NCBI GenBank assembly: GCA_015698285.1
Contig: CP048685.1
Location: 496,001 to 560,000, forward strand
Direction: 5' to 3'
Origin: Candidatus Nitronauta litoralis
GTDB taxonomy: Bacteria > Nitrospinota > Nitrospinia > Nitrospinales > Nitrospinaceae
DNA: 64,000 nt
The notes below the pieces were generated by a model. The model ran no database searches, was not told the DNA's origin, and saw only the letters and a list, made by a program, of their open reading frames with translations. Both the position numbers and the translations under genes were made by a program. Of this stretch, positions 27,003-35,310 are shown one piece after another (position 1 is the stretch's first letter; the number at the start of each line of letters is the position of its first letter).

Positions 27003-27710
27003 ATGGACAATGTTCTAAAGAAAACAATTTTTTTCCTGCAGGCTTTCATTGTTATGCTATGCCTGAGTTTCAGTTTTACCGGGCAATCCATTGCTGCAGA
27101 TTCAATTTTCAAAAAGAACAAATGCACCCAATGTCACCGTTTGAGCCCAGACACCCCCCTGGAACAGCGCAAGGGACCCGACTTGTTTTTTGCTGGAGAC
27201 AAGTTCCAGGCCTCCTGGCTTGTCAACTGGCTGCAACAACCTGACCCGATCCGCCTCTCAGGCTTCATCGCCGACGCGGGATTTCTAAAAGGGAAACCAT
27301 CCATCGCGACACCCCACCCGAAGCTCGAAAAAGAATCAGCGGAAACCATCGTGGAAAATCTGATGAAATTGAAATCAGGTGCGCTGGAAAATACCCCCAC
27401 AGCTGAACTGGAAGAACCACTCAGTAAAGGCAAGCGTTTCAAATTTAAAATATTATTTGAAAGAGAGTATGGCTGCATCTCCTGTCATCAGTCTGTAAAT
27501 CTGGCGGGACAACCTCGTGGAGGTGTTTCCGGCCCAATACTCTTAGACGCGGGTGACCGATTAAACGCAGGCTGGGTATACCACTGGCTGAAAAACCCCG
27601 AGGTGTTTGAAAAACGCGGACGCATGCCACGGTTCAAGTTGAATGAGGAGGAATTGAAGGCCCTGACTCGATACGTTATGTGGCACAAAAAAAGCGGGGA
27701 TAAAAAATAA
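27003..27710 (+). CDS. Dihaem c-type cytochrome
   Basis: 235 residues, with a signal peptide ending near SIAA. Two class I haem domains: CTQCHRLSPDTP near residue 41 and CISCHQSVNLAG near residue 158. Each is followed by a GP-x-LxxAGDR/K and W-x-x-xWLxxP segment typical of cytochrome c domains (FAGDKFQASWLVNWLQQP; DAGDRLNAGWVYHWLKNP). This repeat shows the protein arose by internal duplication. RMPRFKL carries the axial Met of the second domain. Third gene of the cytochrome operon, 31 bases after the decahaem gene and overlapping the next by TAATG. Confidence 0.88.
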   Translation: MDNVLKKTIFFLQAFIVMLCLSFSFTGQSIAADSIFKKNKCTQCHRLSPDTPLEQRKGPDLFFAGDKFQASWLVNWLQQPDPIRLSGFIADAGFLKGKPSIATPHPKLEKESAETIVENLMKLKSGALENTPTAELEEPLSKGKRFKFKILFEREYGCISCHQSVNLAGQPRGGVSGPILLDAGDRLNAGWVYHWLKNPEVFEKRGRMPRFKLNEEELKALTRYVMWHKKSGDKK

Positions 27711-28189
27711 TGTCCAGTTTAAATTTTAAAAAGGCCGCTTTGGTTGCACTGCTTTTATTCTTTCCATTGTTTGCCGGTGGTTGTGGAGAAAAAAAAGATG
27801 ACCAACAAACTGAAAAGCCCCCGGCAACAGAGACAACAGAACCCGTTCCTGAATCACTGCAACCAGAACCTTCACCTGTAGTGAAAGCTCATCCGGTAAC
27901 GGCCAAAACCCGTGAAACCTACCAATGGTATTGTGCCCAGTGTCATGGCATTAAAGGGAAGGGAAACGGAATCAATGCGCCCCACACTGCGGTACCACCA
28001 CGCGACCACACCAAGTCCACATATCTGGAAACGCGAAGTGACGAACAGTTGTTCCACGTCATCAAGTTTGGTGGATTAGCCGGTGGCCGTGCTCCCTGTA
28101 TGCCGAGCTGGGGGCATACTCTGGATGACAACATGATCCATTCACTGGTTAACTATATCCGTGAATTATGCGGATGCGAGTACTTGTGA
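27710..28189 (+). CDS. Monohaem cytochrome c lipoprotein
   Basis: 159 residues. The signal ends in a lipobox (LFAGGC), so the protein is membrane-anchored through a lipid. A Pro/Glu-rich linker of about 45 residues precedes one haem domain, CAQCHGIKGKGNG, with GRAPCMPSWG giving the axial Met and NMIHSLVNYIREL the closing helix. A lipid anchor plus flexible tether suits a protein that collects or delivers electrons between soluble partners and the membrane. Last gene of the operon; it converges with the membrane protein to its right. Confidence 0.88.
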   Translation: MSSLNFKKAALVALLLFFPLFAGGCGEKKDDQQTEKPPATETTEPVPESLQPEPSPVVKAHPVTAKTRETYQWYCAQCHGIKGKGNGINAPHTAVPPRDHTKSTYLETRSDEQLFHVIKFGGLAGGRAPCMPSWGHTLDDNMIHSLVNYIRELCGCEYL

Positions 28190-28196
28190 GAATTTA

Positions 28197-30407
28197 TTAC
28201 TGATTCAGGACGGGCCAGATACTGGAATATTGATCTGTCCAGGGACGGATTTTTTGTTTTATCCTGCCTGATAGCCACTTTTGTTCCTTCTTCAATATCT
28301 CATGAGACTCAGGGTACTTTGTTAACGCCCCCCATATTGTAGCGGCTTTTAACGGAGGTTTTGCTTCCGGGTTTAATTTGAAACTGAAGTGCCAGCCCAA
28401 TGCCTCGGCGTTACTATAGATAACGGGCAGCAGGTTCATAAACCGGTTGGAAACATGAAAGAAGATCACCCCTCCCTTTTTTAAAGCGCGGTCGTATTCC
28501 TTCATCGCCTCAACGGTCAACAGGTGAACAGGAATTGCATCACTGTTAAAAACATCAATGATTATCGCATCGTAAGTCTGATCCGGTTGTTTTCTCATGG
28601 TGACCCGCGCATCACCGTAAACAATATCAACTTTGCCTGGGTTATCTTTTAAAAACGTAAAATAGTTTTGCGCAATATGACCTACCATAGGATCAATCTC
28701 AAAATATTCCCATTCATCGCCTGCCTTTGCATACCCCGCAAGGGAACCTGCACCCAAACCCATTAGTGCCACTCGTTGCATCGGCAACTGTCTTTGCGTC
28801 AACAGCAATCCCATGGGAGAACCGGGATGAAAATACGTCAGGGGAATTTTCTTTCCACGCGGATCGAGAATCTGTGCGCCATGCATGGTGGTGCCGTGTT
28901 TCATCATGCGAAAACCGTTAAATTCATGAACCGTATGGACGCCATAGTGGTTGCGTGTTTTAAACACCAGTTGTTTTTGGACAAAGTTAGCGTCAAGGAT
29001 TACCACCCACAATACCAATCCCGCCAGAACCACGGCATGCTGTTTCAGCCTCGTCCCCAGGCTGCCAAATAAAATCAGGAGAACCATTGCCGCGCCCAGG
29101 TCTACCAGGAAACGTCCCTCAGGTGCAATGCTTTTCCGCAACACGGGCCACATCAGGGTCACTCCCAGGATTGCCAGAAACTGAAAAACGAATATTGATT
29201 TTTTTCCCTGCCATTCTTTTTGTCCCAGAGCAAGCCCCCATGCTCCTAGTGCGAAAGAGATAAGTGTTTCAAGGGTCAAGTTGAAAACCCAGGGCGCTAC
29301 CCAGTTGACAACGAAACCGCCAACAAAACCGCCGGCTGACAACACCATGTAATAGGCTGTCAATCCACTTGGGTCTTCCGGCTTGGCCTGGTTCAAACGG
29401 AAATGGCAGGCCAGGCAGAAAACAAAACACAGACTGAGCATTAATACCGGCCCAACGGACCTGGCCAACATCTGGTGGTCGGGGAACCAGTTCGCAATGG
29501 TGTTGTGTCCCAATTCCATCAGAGACTGCCCCATCATGTTGAAGAAAAAGAGGATGACACCCAGTGCGATGAACCACTGGATATAATCCAGAAACCATTT
29601 CGGGCAAAAGGGATTTTTCTTAAAACTGAGGACCAGAGTCAGCAGGTAAACGGCAAGCGGAAGTATCCACAAGAGGGGAACCGGAGCGATATTCAAAGTC
29701 AGCTCATTGGTCACCGCAAGAAAAAATGCAGAGGGTGCTGCACTCAGCAAGAGCCATTTTAAAAGCTGGCTACTGGGTACGGAGGGAAGTGATATTCCCG
29801 TTGGTTTGTCCTGTTTCTTGATAGGAACCAATAACTGTATGGCAATAAAAAGCACAACCACTAATGCGTATACAAACTCCCAGATACGCGTCTGCTCGGA
29901 CAGGTCAAAATAGGGCTCCCAGAAAAACGGATAACTCAAAAGCGCGGCAAAGGCTCCCAGATTGGATCCGGCAAATAGCACATAGGGATTTTTACGCGCT
30001 TCCAAATGTGAATCCGAAAGGTGTACCTGAAGATAAACAGACAAGGTAGACAGCACAAAGAAAAGCCCACCAATAGTGAGCGTGAGGAGGAAAACAATCT
30101 CTCCCACAATGGGCCACTGGTAAGTGGGTTCCGCCATGCGGTCGACATTTATCGGCAGGAGAAGCAACGACAACGCGACGAGGTAGGTATGCACCATTCG
30201 AAATCGGGTGAACAACAGGCGCCCGTTCATTAAGTGAACGTAACCATACCCAATAAACAACAAGGCCTGATAGAAAACCAGAGTGATCCCCCACACCATA
30301 TAACCACCACCGAATCCAGGGAGTATCGACTTCCCAAGGATCAATTCGATTTGGAATATCAGAAATGATGAGAGAAAAACCAGGGTCTGCAGGAGGAGTA
30401 CACGCAT
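28197..30407 (-). CDS. Fused membrane / spermidine-synthase-like methyltransferase-fold protein
   Basis: 736 residues. The first 470 hold about twelve to fourteen membrane helices (VFLSSFLIFQIELILGKSIL at the start), the remainder a cytoplasmic spermidine-synthase domain: VALMGLGAGSLAGYAKAG (SAM-type glycine loop), FEIDPMVGHIAQ, VDIVYGDARVTM, and YDAIIIDVFNSDAIPVHL, where Asp and the AIP turn match spermidine synthases. Proteins of this fused type are common but mostly unassigned; polyamine synthesis or export has been suggested. It is monocistronic and converges with the cytochrome operon with an eight-base gap. Confidence 0.85.
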   Translation of the reverse strand: MRVLLLQTLVFLSSFLIFQIELILGKSILPGFGGGYMVWGITLVFYQALLFIGYGYVHLMNGRLLFTRFRMVHTYLVALSLLLLPINVDRMAEPTYQWPIVGEIVFLLTLTIGGLFFVLSTLSVYLQVHLSDSHLEARKNPYVLFAGSNLGAFAALLSYPFFWEPYFDLSEQTRIWEFVYALVVVLFIAIQLLVPIKKQDKPTGISLPSVPSSQLLKWLLLSAAPSAFFLAVTNELTLNIAPVPLLWILPLAVYLLTLVLSFKKNPFCPKWFLDYIQWFIALGVILFFFNMMGQSLMELGHNTIANWFPDHQMLARSVGPVLMLSLCFVFCLACHFRLNQAKPEDPSGLTAYYMVLSAGGFVGGFVVNWVAPWVFNLTLETLISFALGAWGLALGQKEWQGKKSIFVFQFLAILGVTLMWPVLRKSIAPEGRFLVDLGAAMVLLILFGSLGTRLKQHAVVLAGLVLWVVILDANFVQKQLVFKTRNHYGVHTVHEFNGFRMMKHGTTMHGAQILDPRGKKIPLTYFHPGSPMGLLLTQRQLPMQRVALMGLGAGSLAGYAKAGDEWEYFEIDPMVGHIAQNYFTFLKDNPGKVDIVYGDARVTMRKQPDQTYDAIIIDVFNSDAIPVHLLTVEAMKEYDRALKKGGVIFFHVSNRFMNLLPVIYSNAEALGWHFSFKLNPEAKPPLKAATIWGALTKYPESHEILKKEQKWLSGRIKQKIRPWTDQYSSIWPVLNQ

Positions 30408-30438
30408 ATTTTTTTACCTGTCAAATAAAGTCGGTATT

Positions 30439-30466
30439 TTGATCAAAAACCCGAAAGGTGTATAGT
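30439..30466 (+). promoter_or_regulatory. Predicted sigma-70 promoter for the DUF1015 gene
   Basis: TTGATC and TATAGT separated by 16 bases, in the divergent spacer between the membrane methyltransferase-fold gene and the DUF1015 gene. It would give a leader of about 90 bases before ATG 30563. Confidence 0.45.
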
Positions 30467-30562
30467 GACCTTTTGGGTTCCACAAAATTCGGGAATCTCA
30501 ATAAGGGTAACGGATTGCAGGTAATATGCAACTTGCGATCATACATTTTTATAAGGCCAATA

Positions 30563-31858
30563 ATGGTTGACGTTGTACCATTTTCAGGTTTTCTTTACAA
30601 CCGGGACAAGACGGGAGGATTGGAACAAGTCATAGCCCCTCCTTACGATGTGATCCGTCCGGAAATGCAGGACGCTCTTTACAACCGTCATCCCTTCAAC
30701 GTGGTCCGACTCATCCTTGGGAAGCAATTCCCGGAAGACACTGACACCAACAACCGATACACACGCGCGGCAAAAAATTTTCATTCCTGGAAAGAGAATT
30801 CAATTCTTGTTCAGGATGCGTCTCCCGCATTTTATGTTCATAGTCAGAAATACGAATTCGAAGGCCGATCGATCACGCGTACCGGTTTTTTTGCTCGAGT
30901 CAAACTGGAAGAATTCGAACGGGGCAATATCTGCCCCCACGAATTTACGCTGGCCAAAGCCAAGCAGGACCGGGCTCAGCTTATCCGTGCCTGCAAAGCC
31001 AATTTCAGTCCGATATTCGGCCTCTTCTCGGATCCATCCAAACAGGTAGATGAGCGGTTACAATCAGCCATGAAAGCCGATCCCGATTATCAGGTCCACT
31101 ATGAAGAAATTCAAAACCGTTTGTGGCGCGTCACAGATGCCGAAACCCTCGCGTTTCTATCCAATCAACTTCAAAACTGCAAGGTGACCATAGCAGACGG
31201 ACACCATCGATACGAAACGGCATTGGGTTACTTTCAAGAGCATGGGAAAGAAGTGCCGGATGCCGGGTGGGTGCTCATGTTTCTCACCAATCTTGAGGCA
31301 GACGGCCTCGCCATTTACCCCACCCATCGGCAAATCAAGGTACCGGGGACCTTTAACCGGCTGGAATTTGAAAGCAGACTACAGGAATTTTTTGAAATCA
31401 TTCCCCAGCCAAAAAATGCGACCACGCCAATACTACTCAGTTCACTGGCCAATGAGGGAAAAGCGAACATTTCATTTTGCGTTTATTTCGGCGCGGGTGA
31501 GGCATCAATTCTTCGCCTGAAAAATATAGACCTCGCCAGTCCATTGCGTGAAAAGGACGAACCGAAAGACTTGCTGCAACTGGATGTTTATCAATTACAC
31601 ACCCTGGTTCTGAAACACATTCTGGGAATCAATACACGCACACCGGAGGGTCAGGCTCACCTGCAATATAATGTGAGAGCAGAAGAGGCCCGGAAACATA
31701 TAGACGCGGGGCAACAGGATATGGTTATTTTTATGAACACCACACCTATAGGAAAGGTCCGGGAGATGGCTGAAAAAGGAATCCGCCTGCCACAGAAAGC
31801 GACCTACTTTTATCCAAAGTTGCTGTCGGGACTCGTCATCAACGCATTCAAGACATGA
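30563..31858 (+). CDS. DUF1015 family protein
   Basis: 431 residues. I chose ATG 30563 because the family begins VVPFSGFLYNRDKTGGL, APPYDVI; the 35 upstream in-frame codons are non-coding leader. Typical blocks are FNVVRLILGK, FFARVKLEEF, NICPHEFT, IFGLFSDP, TIADGHHRYETAL and VLMFLTNLEADGLAIYPTHR. The HHRYETA motif is the hallmark of this cytoplasmic family; its biochemical role is not settled. It overlaps engB by four bases (ATGA). Confidence 0.9.
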   Translation: MVDVVPFSGFLYNRDKTGGLEQVIAPPYDVIRPEMQDALYNRHPFNVVRLILGKQFPEDTDTNNRYTRAAKNFHSWKENSILVQDASPAFYVHSQKYEFEGRSITRTGFFARVKLEEFERGNICPHEFTLAKAKQDRAQLIRACKANFSPIFGLFSDPSKQVDERLQSAMKADPDYQVHYEEIQNRLWRVTDAETLAFLSNQLQNCKVTIADGHHRYETALGYFQEHGKEVPDAGWVLMFLTNLEADGLAIYPTHRQIKVPGTFNRLEFESRLQEFFEIIPQPKNATTPILLSSLANEGKANISFCVYFGAGEASILRLKNIDLASPLREKDEPKDLLQLDVYQLHTLVLKHILGINTRTPEGQAHLQYNVRAEEARKHIDAGQQDMVIFMNTTPIGKVREMAEKGIRLPQKATYFYPKLLSGLVINAFKT

Positions 31859-32484
31859 AAATCCATCGCGCAGAATTTATTACGGGGGCCGTGCAACCCA
31901 AACAATATCCCGACACGGCTTTACCGGAAGTGGCATTCGCCGGACGTTCCAATGTCGGCAAATCATCTCTGCTGAACTCCCTGCTGAACAGGAAAAAGCT
32001 GGTGAAAACCAGCTCGACTCCGGGTAAAACTCAGGAAATAAATTTTTTTGATATCAATAGCCGCTGGATTTTTACTGACTTGCCGGGCTATGGATTTGCC
32101 AAGGCCCCGTCATCGGTGAGAAAAAAATGGGGTGTGATGATCGAGCGTTATCTGACCGGCCGTGAACCGTTAAAGCTGGTGGTTCTCATTCTCGACATTC
32201 GCCGAAACCCGACGGACCTCGATCTGCAAATGCAGGAATGGCTGGAGCACTACCAGATCCCCTACCTTCTGGTCGCCACAAAAGCAGACAAACTCAAGCA
32301 GGGAGAAACTGCGCGCCAACTAAAAAAAATCAAAGCTGAATTTGATCCGGAAGGGACACAACAGGTAATTGCCTATTCCAGCCAGTCAGACCTGGGCCGA
32401 AAAATCCTCTGGGGGAAAATCAGAAACTTCCTGCTGGAAGAAACCACAGAAGCGACTTCTTCCATCCCCCCAAACGAAATTTAA
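31855..32484 (+). CDS. engB: Ribosome biogenesis GTPase EngB (YsxC/YihA)
   Basis: 209 residues. GTPase motifs are all present: G1 GRSNVGKSSLLN, G2 Thr in KTSSTPGKTQEINFF, G3 DLPGYGFAK, G4 TKADKL, and a G5-like YSSQSDLGR. It acts in late assembly of the 50S ribosomal subunit. The start overlaps the stop of the DUF1015 gene. Length is as expected. Confidence 0.95.
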   Translation: MKIHRAEFITGAVQPKQYPDTALPEVAFAGRSNVGKSSLLNSLLNRKKLVKTSSTPGKTQEINFFDINSRWIFTDLPGYGFAKAPSSVRKKWGVMIERYLTGREPLKLVVLILDIRRNPTDLDLQMQEWLEHYQIPYLLVATKADKLKQGETARQLKKIKAEFDPEGTQQVIAYSSQSDLGRKILWGKIRNFLLEETTEATSSIPPNEI

Positions 32485-32520
32485 AATTCGGCCCCTTGCA
32501 TCCTGACACCTGAAAAATTA

Positions 32521-32847
32521 TTACCCCCACATATCGTCAGGGATTTCCAACCGTTCGACTTTCTTGCCGTTGACGATGTGCGAATCAAGGATTTCATCAA
32601 CATCATCCGGCTGCACCCCCTTATACCAGACACCATCGGGATAAACGACCACAACAGGACCATTGGAACAGGGGCCCATACAGCCGGTGTTGGACAATAG
32701 CGCTTTTCCAAACAACATGCGTTGTTCGATTCCCATTCCAAATTTTTCCAGAACGGCCATGGCGTTGTTTTCACCACAGGAACCCCGAGGGTGGCCCGGT
32801 GGACGTGTGTTGTTGCAAACGAATATATGATAAGCAGGTTTCGGCAT
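32521..32847 (-). CDS. Thioredoxin-like [2Fe-2S] ferredoxin
   Basis: 108 residues from ATG 32847, which has a GGAGGAGG ribosome binding site; the 21 codons upstream are spurious. Four cysteines lie in the pattern of thioredoxin-fold 2Fe-2S ferredoxins: HIFVCNNTRPPGHPRGSCG and LSNTGCMGPCSNGPVVVVYP. The GVWYKGVQPDDVDEILDSHI segment is also usual. It serves as a cytoplasmic electron carrier or cluster-assembly protein; no redox partner adjoins it. Confidence 0.93.
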   Translation of the reverse strand: MPKPAYHIFVCNNTRPPGHPRGSCGENNAMAVLEKFGMGIEQRMLFGKALLSNTGCMGPCSNGPVVVVYPDGVWYKGVQPDDVDEILDSHIVNGKKVERLEIPDDMWG

Positions 32848-32899
32848 GAATCCTCCTCCAAAGGAAAAAATTAAAAAAGAAACCTTATCATGAGATGCC

Positions 32900-33080
32900 T
32901 TCCTGCACAATTCGAATCAGTCTCCAGCATGAAACCTGCTCCGAGTCTGTTTCAAATGCCCCCTCATACTCAGGAAACATAGGTTGTGTTCCGAATTTAG
33001 CTGGCTCCCGCCCGCAGCTCACCCTATACCTTCACCGTAAGGTTGTTGCCCCGCCGGATGGGAGAGAGTAAAATAAAAAA
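32900..33080 (+). ncRNA. Possible small structured RNA ahead of a terminator
   Basis: The 284 bases between the ferredoxin start and the AmgK-like gene contain no frame of interest. The right half is unusually GC-rich for a spacer: a CCTTcaccgtAAGG hairpin near 33030-33044 lies within an outer CTCCC/GGGAG pairing (about 33003-33065). It is followed at once by an intrinsic terminator (33082-33115). That layout suits a small RNA of roughly 150-200 bases. I considered 6S RNA but could not align its conserved core. Confidence 0.25.
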
Positions 33081-33081
33081 C

Positions 33082-33115
33082 TTAAAGGCCTCCGCATTTG
33101 TTGAAGGCCTTTTAA
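33082..33115. terminator. Intrinsic terminator, probably bidirectional
   Basis: Stem AAAGGCCT / AGGCCTTT with a 13-base loop, T-run on the right and A-rich (T-run on the other strand) on the left. It lies only 17 bases before the start of the AmgK-like gene, so it must end transcripts coming from the left, and that gene would need a promoter overlapping it. Confidence 0.65.
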
Positions 33116-33131
33116 CCCCTTCCGGATTTTC

Positions 33132-34202
33132 ATGAGTATTCCCCTTTCCAAAACAGCGTTGATGCGCCTTTCACCAGATGAAATAAAAAACCGCCTGAGC
33201 CAAAAGGGTGTGGTGCATCCCTCCCAGATTGAAATTCAACCACTCACGGGGGATGCTTCCACGCGCCGTTATTTCAGACTGATCCTCGATACCAGAATAG
33301 CGTCGGATGATTCAAACACTCTCATGGCGATGCAATTGGATGAACCCGAGCAAGGGGAAATGGACTGGCTCCTCATTCAGGATTACCTGGCCAACCTTAA
33401 CCTCCCCGTTCCCAAGGTCTATGATTACTTCAAGGAAGATGGCATTCTCGTGCTTGAAGACCTGGGGGATATCACTCTCGAACAACGCCTCCAGGATGCA
33501 GAACCCTCCCAGGTAGATTTGTGGATGGACAAGGCAGTCGATCTGATTGCCACGCTACAAAGCAAGGCCGTAATACCAAAATCCCCTGCTTTCGAGCGCA
33601 GGTTCGATGTCGAAAAGCTGATGTGGGAATTCGATTTCATGTTGGAACATTATGCTGTGGGACTGCTGGGGAACCCGCCACCCGAAGGGCTGCTTAAGAA
33701 GTTGCGAGCTGAAATGACCAGCTTGTGTACCCGGCTTGAGGCCATTACTCCCTGTTATTGCCATCGCGATTATCACAGCCGCAACCTGATGGTACGGGGC
33801 GACCAACTGGTATTGATCGATTTCCAGGACGCAAGACTGGGGCCTCCGCAATACGACCTGGTTTCACTCCTGCGAGACTCGTACCATCCACTGCCTGAAT
33901 CGACAGTCCGGAAAAAAACCGAGCGCTTCCTCCAAAAAAAAGAAGCGTTGGAAAACAAGCCTATTGATCGTGAAGAATTTTTAGTCGGCTTTGATCTAAT
34001 GGCCATTCAAAGAGGGCTGAAGGCAATCGGCACTTTCGCGTATCAGAAAACCGTACTAGGCAATGCACGCTACGAACCTTGTATCGCTGGCACATTGCCC
34101 AATGTTAAACATGCACTCAGTCGTCGCCCAGAACTGACGAAACTAAAAAACGCTTTGCAGGAAGCCTTACCTCCGCTTCAAAACTCAGCGGACCTCTTAT
34201 GA
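33132..34202 (+). CDS. AmgK-like aminoglycoside-phosphotransferase-fold kinase
   Basis: 356 residues with an APH-type kinase fold. The N-terminal PLTGDASTRRYFRL is the motif of the AmgK family (MurNAc/GlcNAc anomeric kinase of peptidoglycan recycling). LVLEDLGDITLEQRL is the hinge, YCHRDYHSRNLMV the catalytic loop (Asp) and LIDFQDARLGPPQYDLVSLL the metal-binding segment. In AmgK operons a MurU nucleotidyltransferase follows; here an LptF/G permease follows instead, overlapping by four bases. The sugar-kinase call is family-based; the exact substrate is inferred. Confidence 0.8.
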   Translation: MSIPLSKTALMRLSPDEIKNRLSQKGVVHPSQIEIQPLTGDASTRRYFRLILDTRIASDDSNTLMAMQLDEPEQGEMDWLLIQDYLANLNLPVPKVYDYFKEDGILVLEDLGDITLEQRLQDAEPSQVDLWMDKAVDLIATLQSKAVIPKSPAFERRFDVEKLMWEFDFMLEHYAVGLLGNPPPEGLLKKLRAEMTSLCTRLEAITPCYCHRDYHSRNLMVRGDQLVLIDFQDARLGPPQYDLVSLLRDSYHPLPESTVRKKTERFLQKKEALENKPIDREEFLVGFDLMAIQRGLKAIGTFAYQKTVLGNARYEPCIAGTLPNVKHALSRRPELTKLKNALQEALPPLQNSADLL

Positions 34203-35299
34203 TTTTAAAACGTTACGTCCTGAAATATTTTCTGCAAACCTACCTGCTCACACTGGGTGCGTTGATCAGCATGTTCCTTATCATCGACTGTTTTGAGCGG
34301 ATTGATGAATTTGTTTCGCGTGATGCCCCGATGTCTTTCCTGTTTTTATATTACCTGTATAAAATTCCGTTCGTGTTTTTTTTCATGGCACCGCAAGCGG
34401 TTTTGCTGGCGACTGTTGTCACCCTGGCTACTCTGGCACGCAACAATGAATTCACGGCGATGAAAGCCTGCGGTATTGGTGTTACCGGCATCACCTTCCC
34501 TATTTTGAGCTGCTCGCTTGTAATCGCATTTTTCGTGGTGTTGTTAAACGAATTCGTCGCTCCGATCACCAGCGAACGGATGAACTATATTTATTATGTC
34601 GAAGTGCGCGGGATGGAGTCACAGGGCCACCTGCAACGCGACAACATCTGGCTCCGTTCGAGTAACGGTTCTATCTGGAACATCAGTTTTTACGATCCGG
34701 ACAAATCCCTGATGCGCGGTGTGAGTCTGCTCTATTACGACGAAGAGGATCTGTACATGCGTCGCCGGGTCGATGCTGAACTGGTTCTCTGGAATGGCAA
34801 ACAATGGGAATTCATGAATGGTTCCATACGCTATTTCACCAGTAAAAGTCTGAACAAAACTGATTTTTTTGAAAAGGAAACCTTCCCTGTTCTGGAATCG
34901 CCCAAGGACTTCAAGAAAATACAAAAGCGCCCTGAAGAGATGAGTCTGCGCGAAATGTACCGCACAATAAAAGCCAACGAAACCGAAGGCCTGGACACGC
35001 ACCAGAACTGGGTCGATTTGCACCAGAAACTATCCTACCCCTTTATCGCAGTGGTGATGGCGCTCATCGGGATACCCCTTTCCATAAGGTCCAGCCGGAC
35101 CGGAGGGATCCTGTTTTGCGTTTCGGTCAGCCTTTCCATTGGTTTCGTCTTCTCCTTCATTTACGCCATGGGCATCTCGCTGGGACATGGTGGAACCTTC
35201 AATCCCATTATGGCCACGTGGGGACCGTGCTTTCTGTTCATCTGTATTGGGCTTTATCTCCTGCTCACGATGGACAGCGAACGCATGTTGCCAATATAA
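34199..35299 (+). CDS. LPS-export permease of the LptF/LptG family
   Basis: 366 residues. It begins MILKRYVLKYFLQTYLLTLG, the family-typical amphipathic start, with three N-terminal membrane helices (ending LARNNEFTAMKACGIGV, the coupling region), a periplasmic beta-jellyroll of about 180 residues (NIWLRSSNGSIWNISFYD), and three C-terminal helices (YPFIAVVMALIGIPLS and following). It forms the inner-membrane channel that lifts LPS to the periplasmic bridge with LptB. Which of LptF or LptG it is I cannot decide; the second permease is not in the window. Confidence 0.9.
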   Translation: MILKRYVLKYFLQTYLLTLGALISMFLIIDCFERIDEFVSRDAPMSFLFLYYLYKIPFVFFFMAPQAVLLATVVTLATLARNNEFTAMKACGIGVTGITFPILSCSLVIAFFVVLLNEFVAPITSERMNYIYYVEVRGMESQGHLQRDNIWLRSSNGSIWNISFYDPDKSLMRGVSLLYYDEEDLYMRRRVDAELVLWNGKQWEFMNGSIRYFTSKSLNKTDFFEKETFPVLESPKDFKKIQKRPEEMSLREMYRTIKANETEGLDTHQNWVDLHQKLSYPFIAVVMALIGIPLSIRSSRTGGILFCVSVSLSIGFVFSFIYAMGISLGHGGTFNPIMATWGPCFLFICIGLYLLLTMDSERMLPI

Positions 35300-35310
35300 G
35301 CCAGTATTTA

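Noticed and set aside
30458-30562. Longer N-terminus for the DUF1015 protein
   Set aside because: It crosses the predicted -10 box, and family members begin at VVPF just after ATG 30563.
32481-32861. 126-residue minus-strand frame at the ferredoxin locus
   Set aside because: The other minus-strand frame has the four ferredoxin cysteines and a strong ribosome binding site.
33030-33080. 6S RNA assignment
   Set aside because: A small hairpin and terminator are present, but the conserved closing stem and central bubble could not be built.
35116-35310. Extended N-terminus for the Ppx/GppA protein inside lptF/G
   Set aside because: The ASHKA fold begins at ASIDLGSN; the extension is out-of-frame lptF/G sequence.
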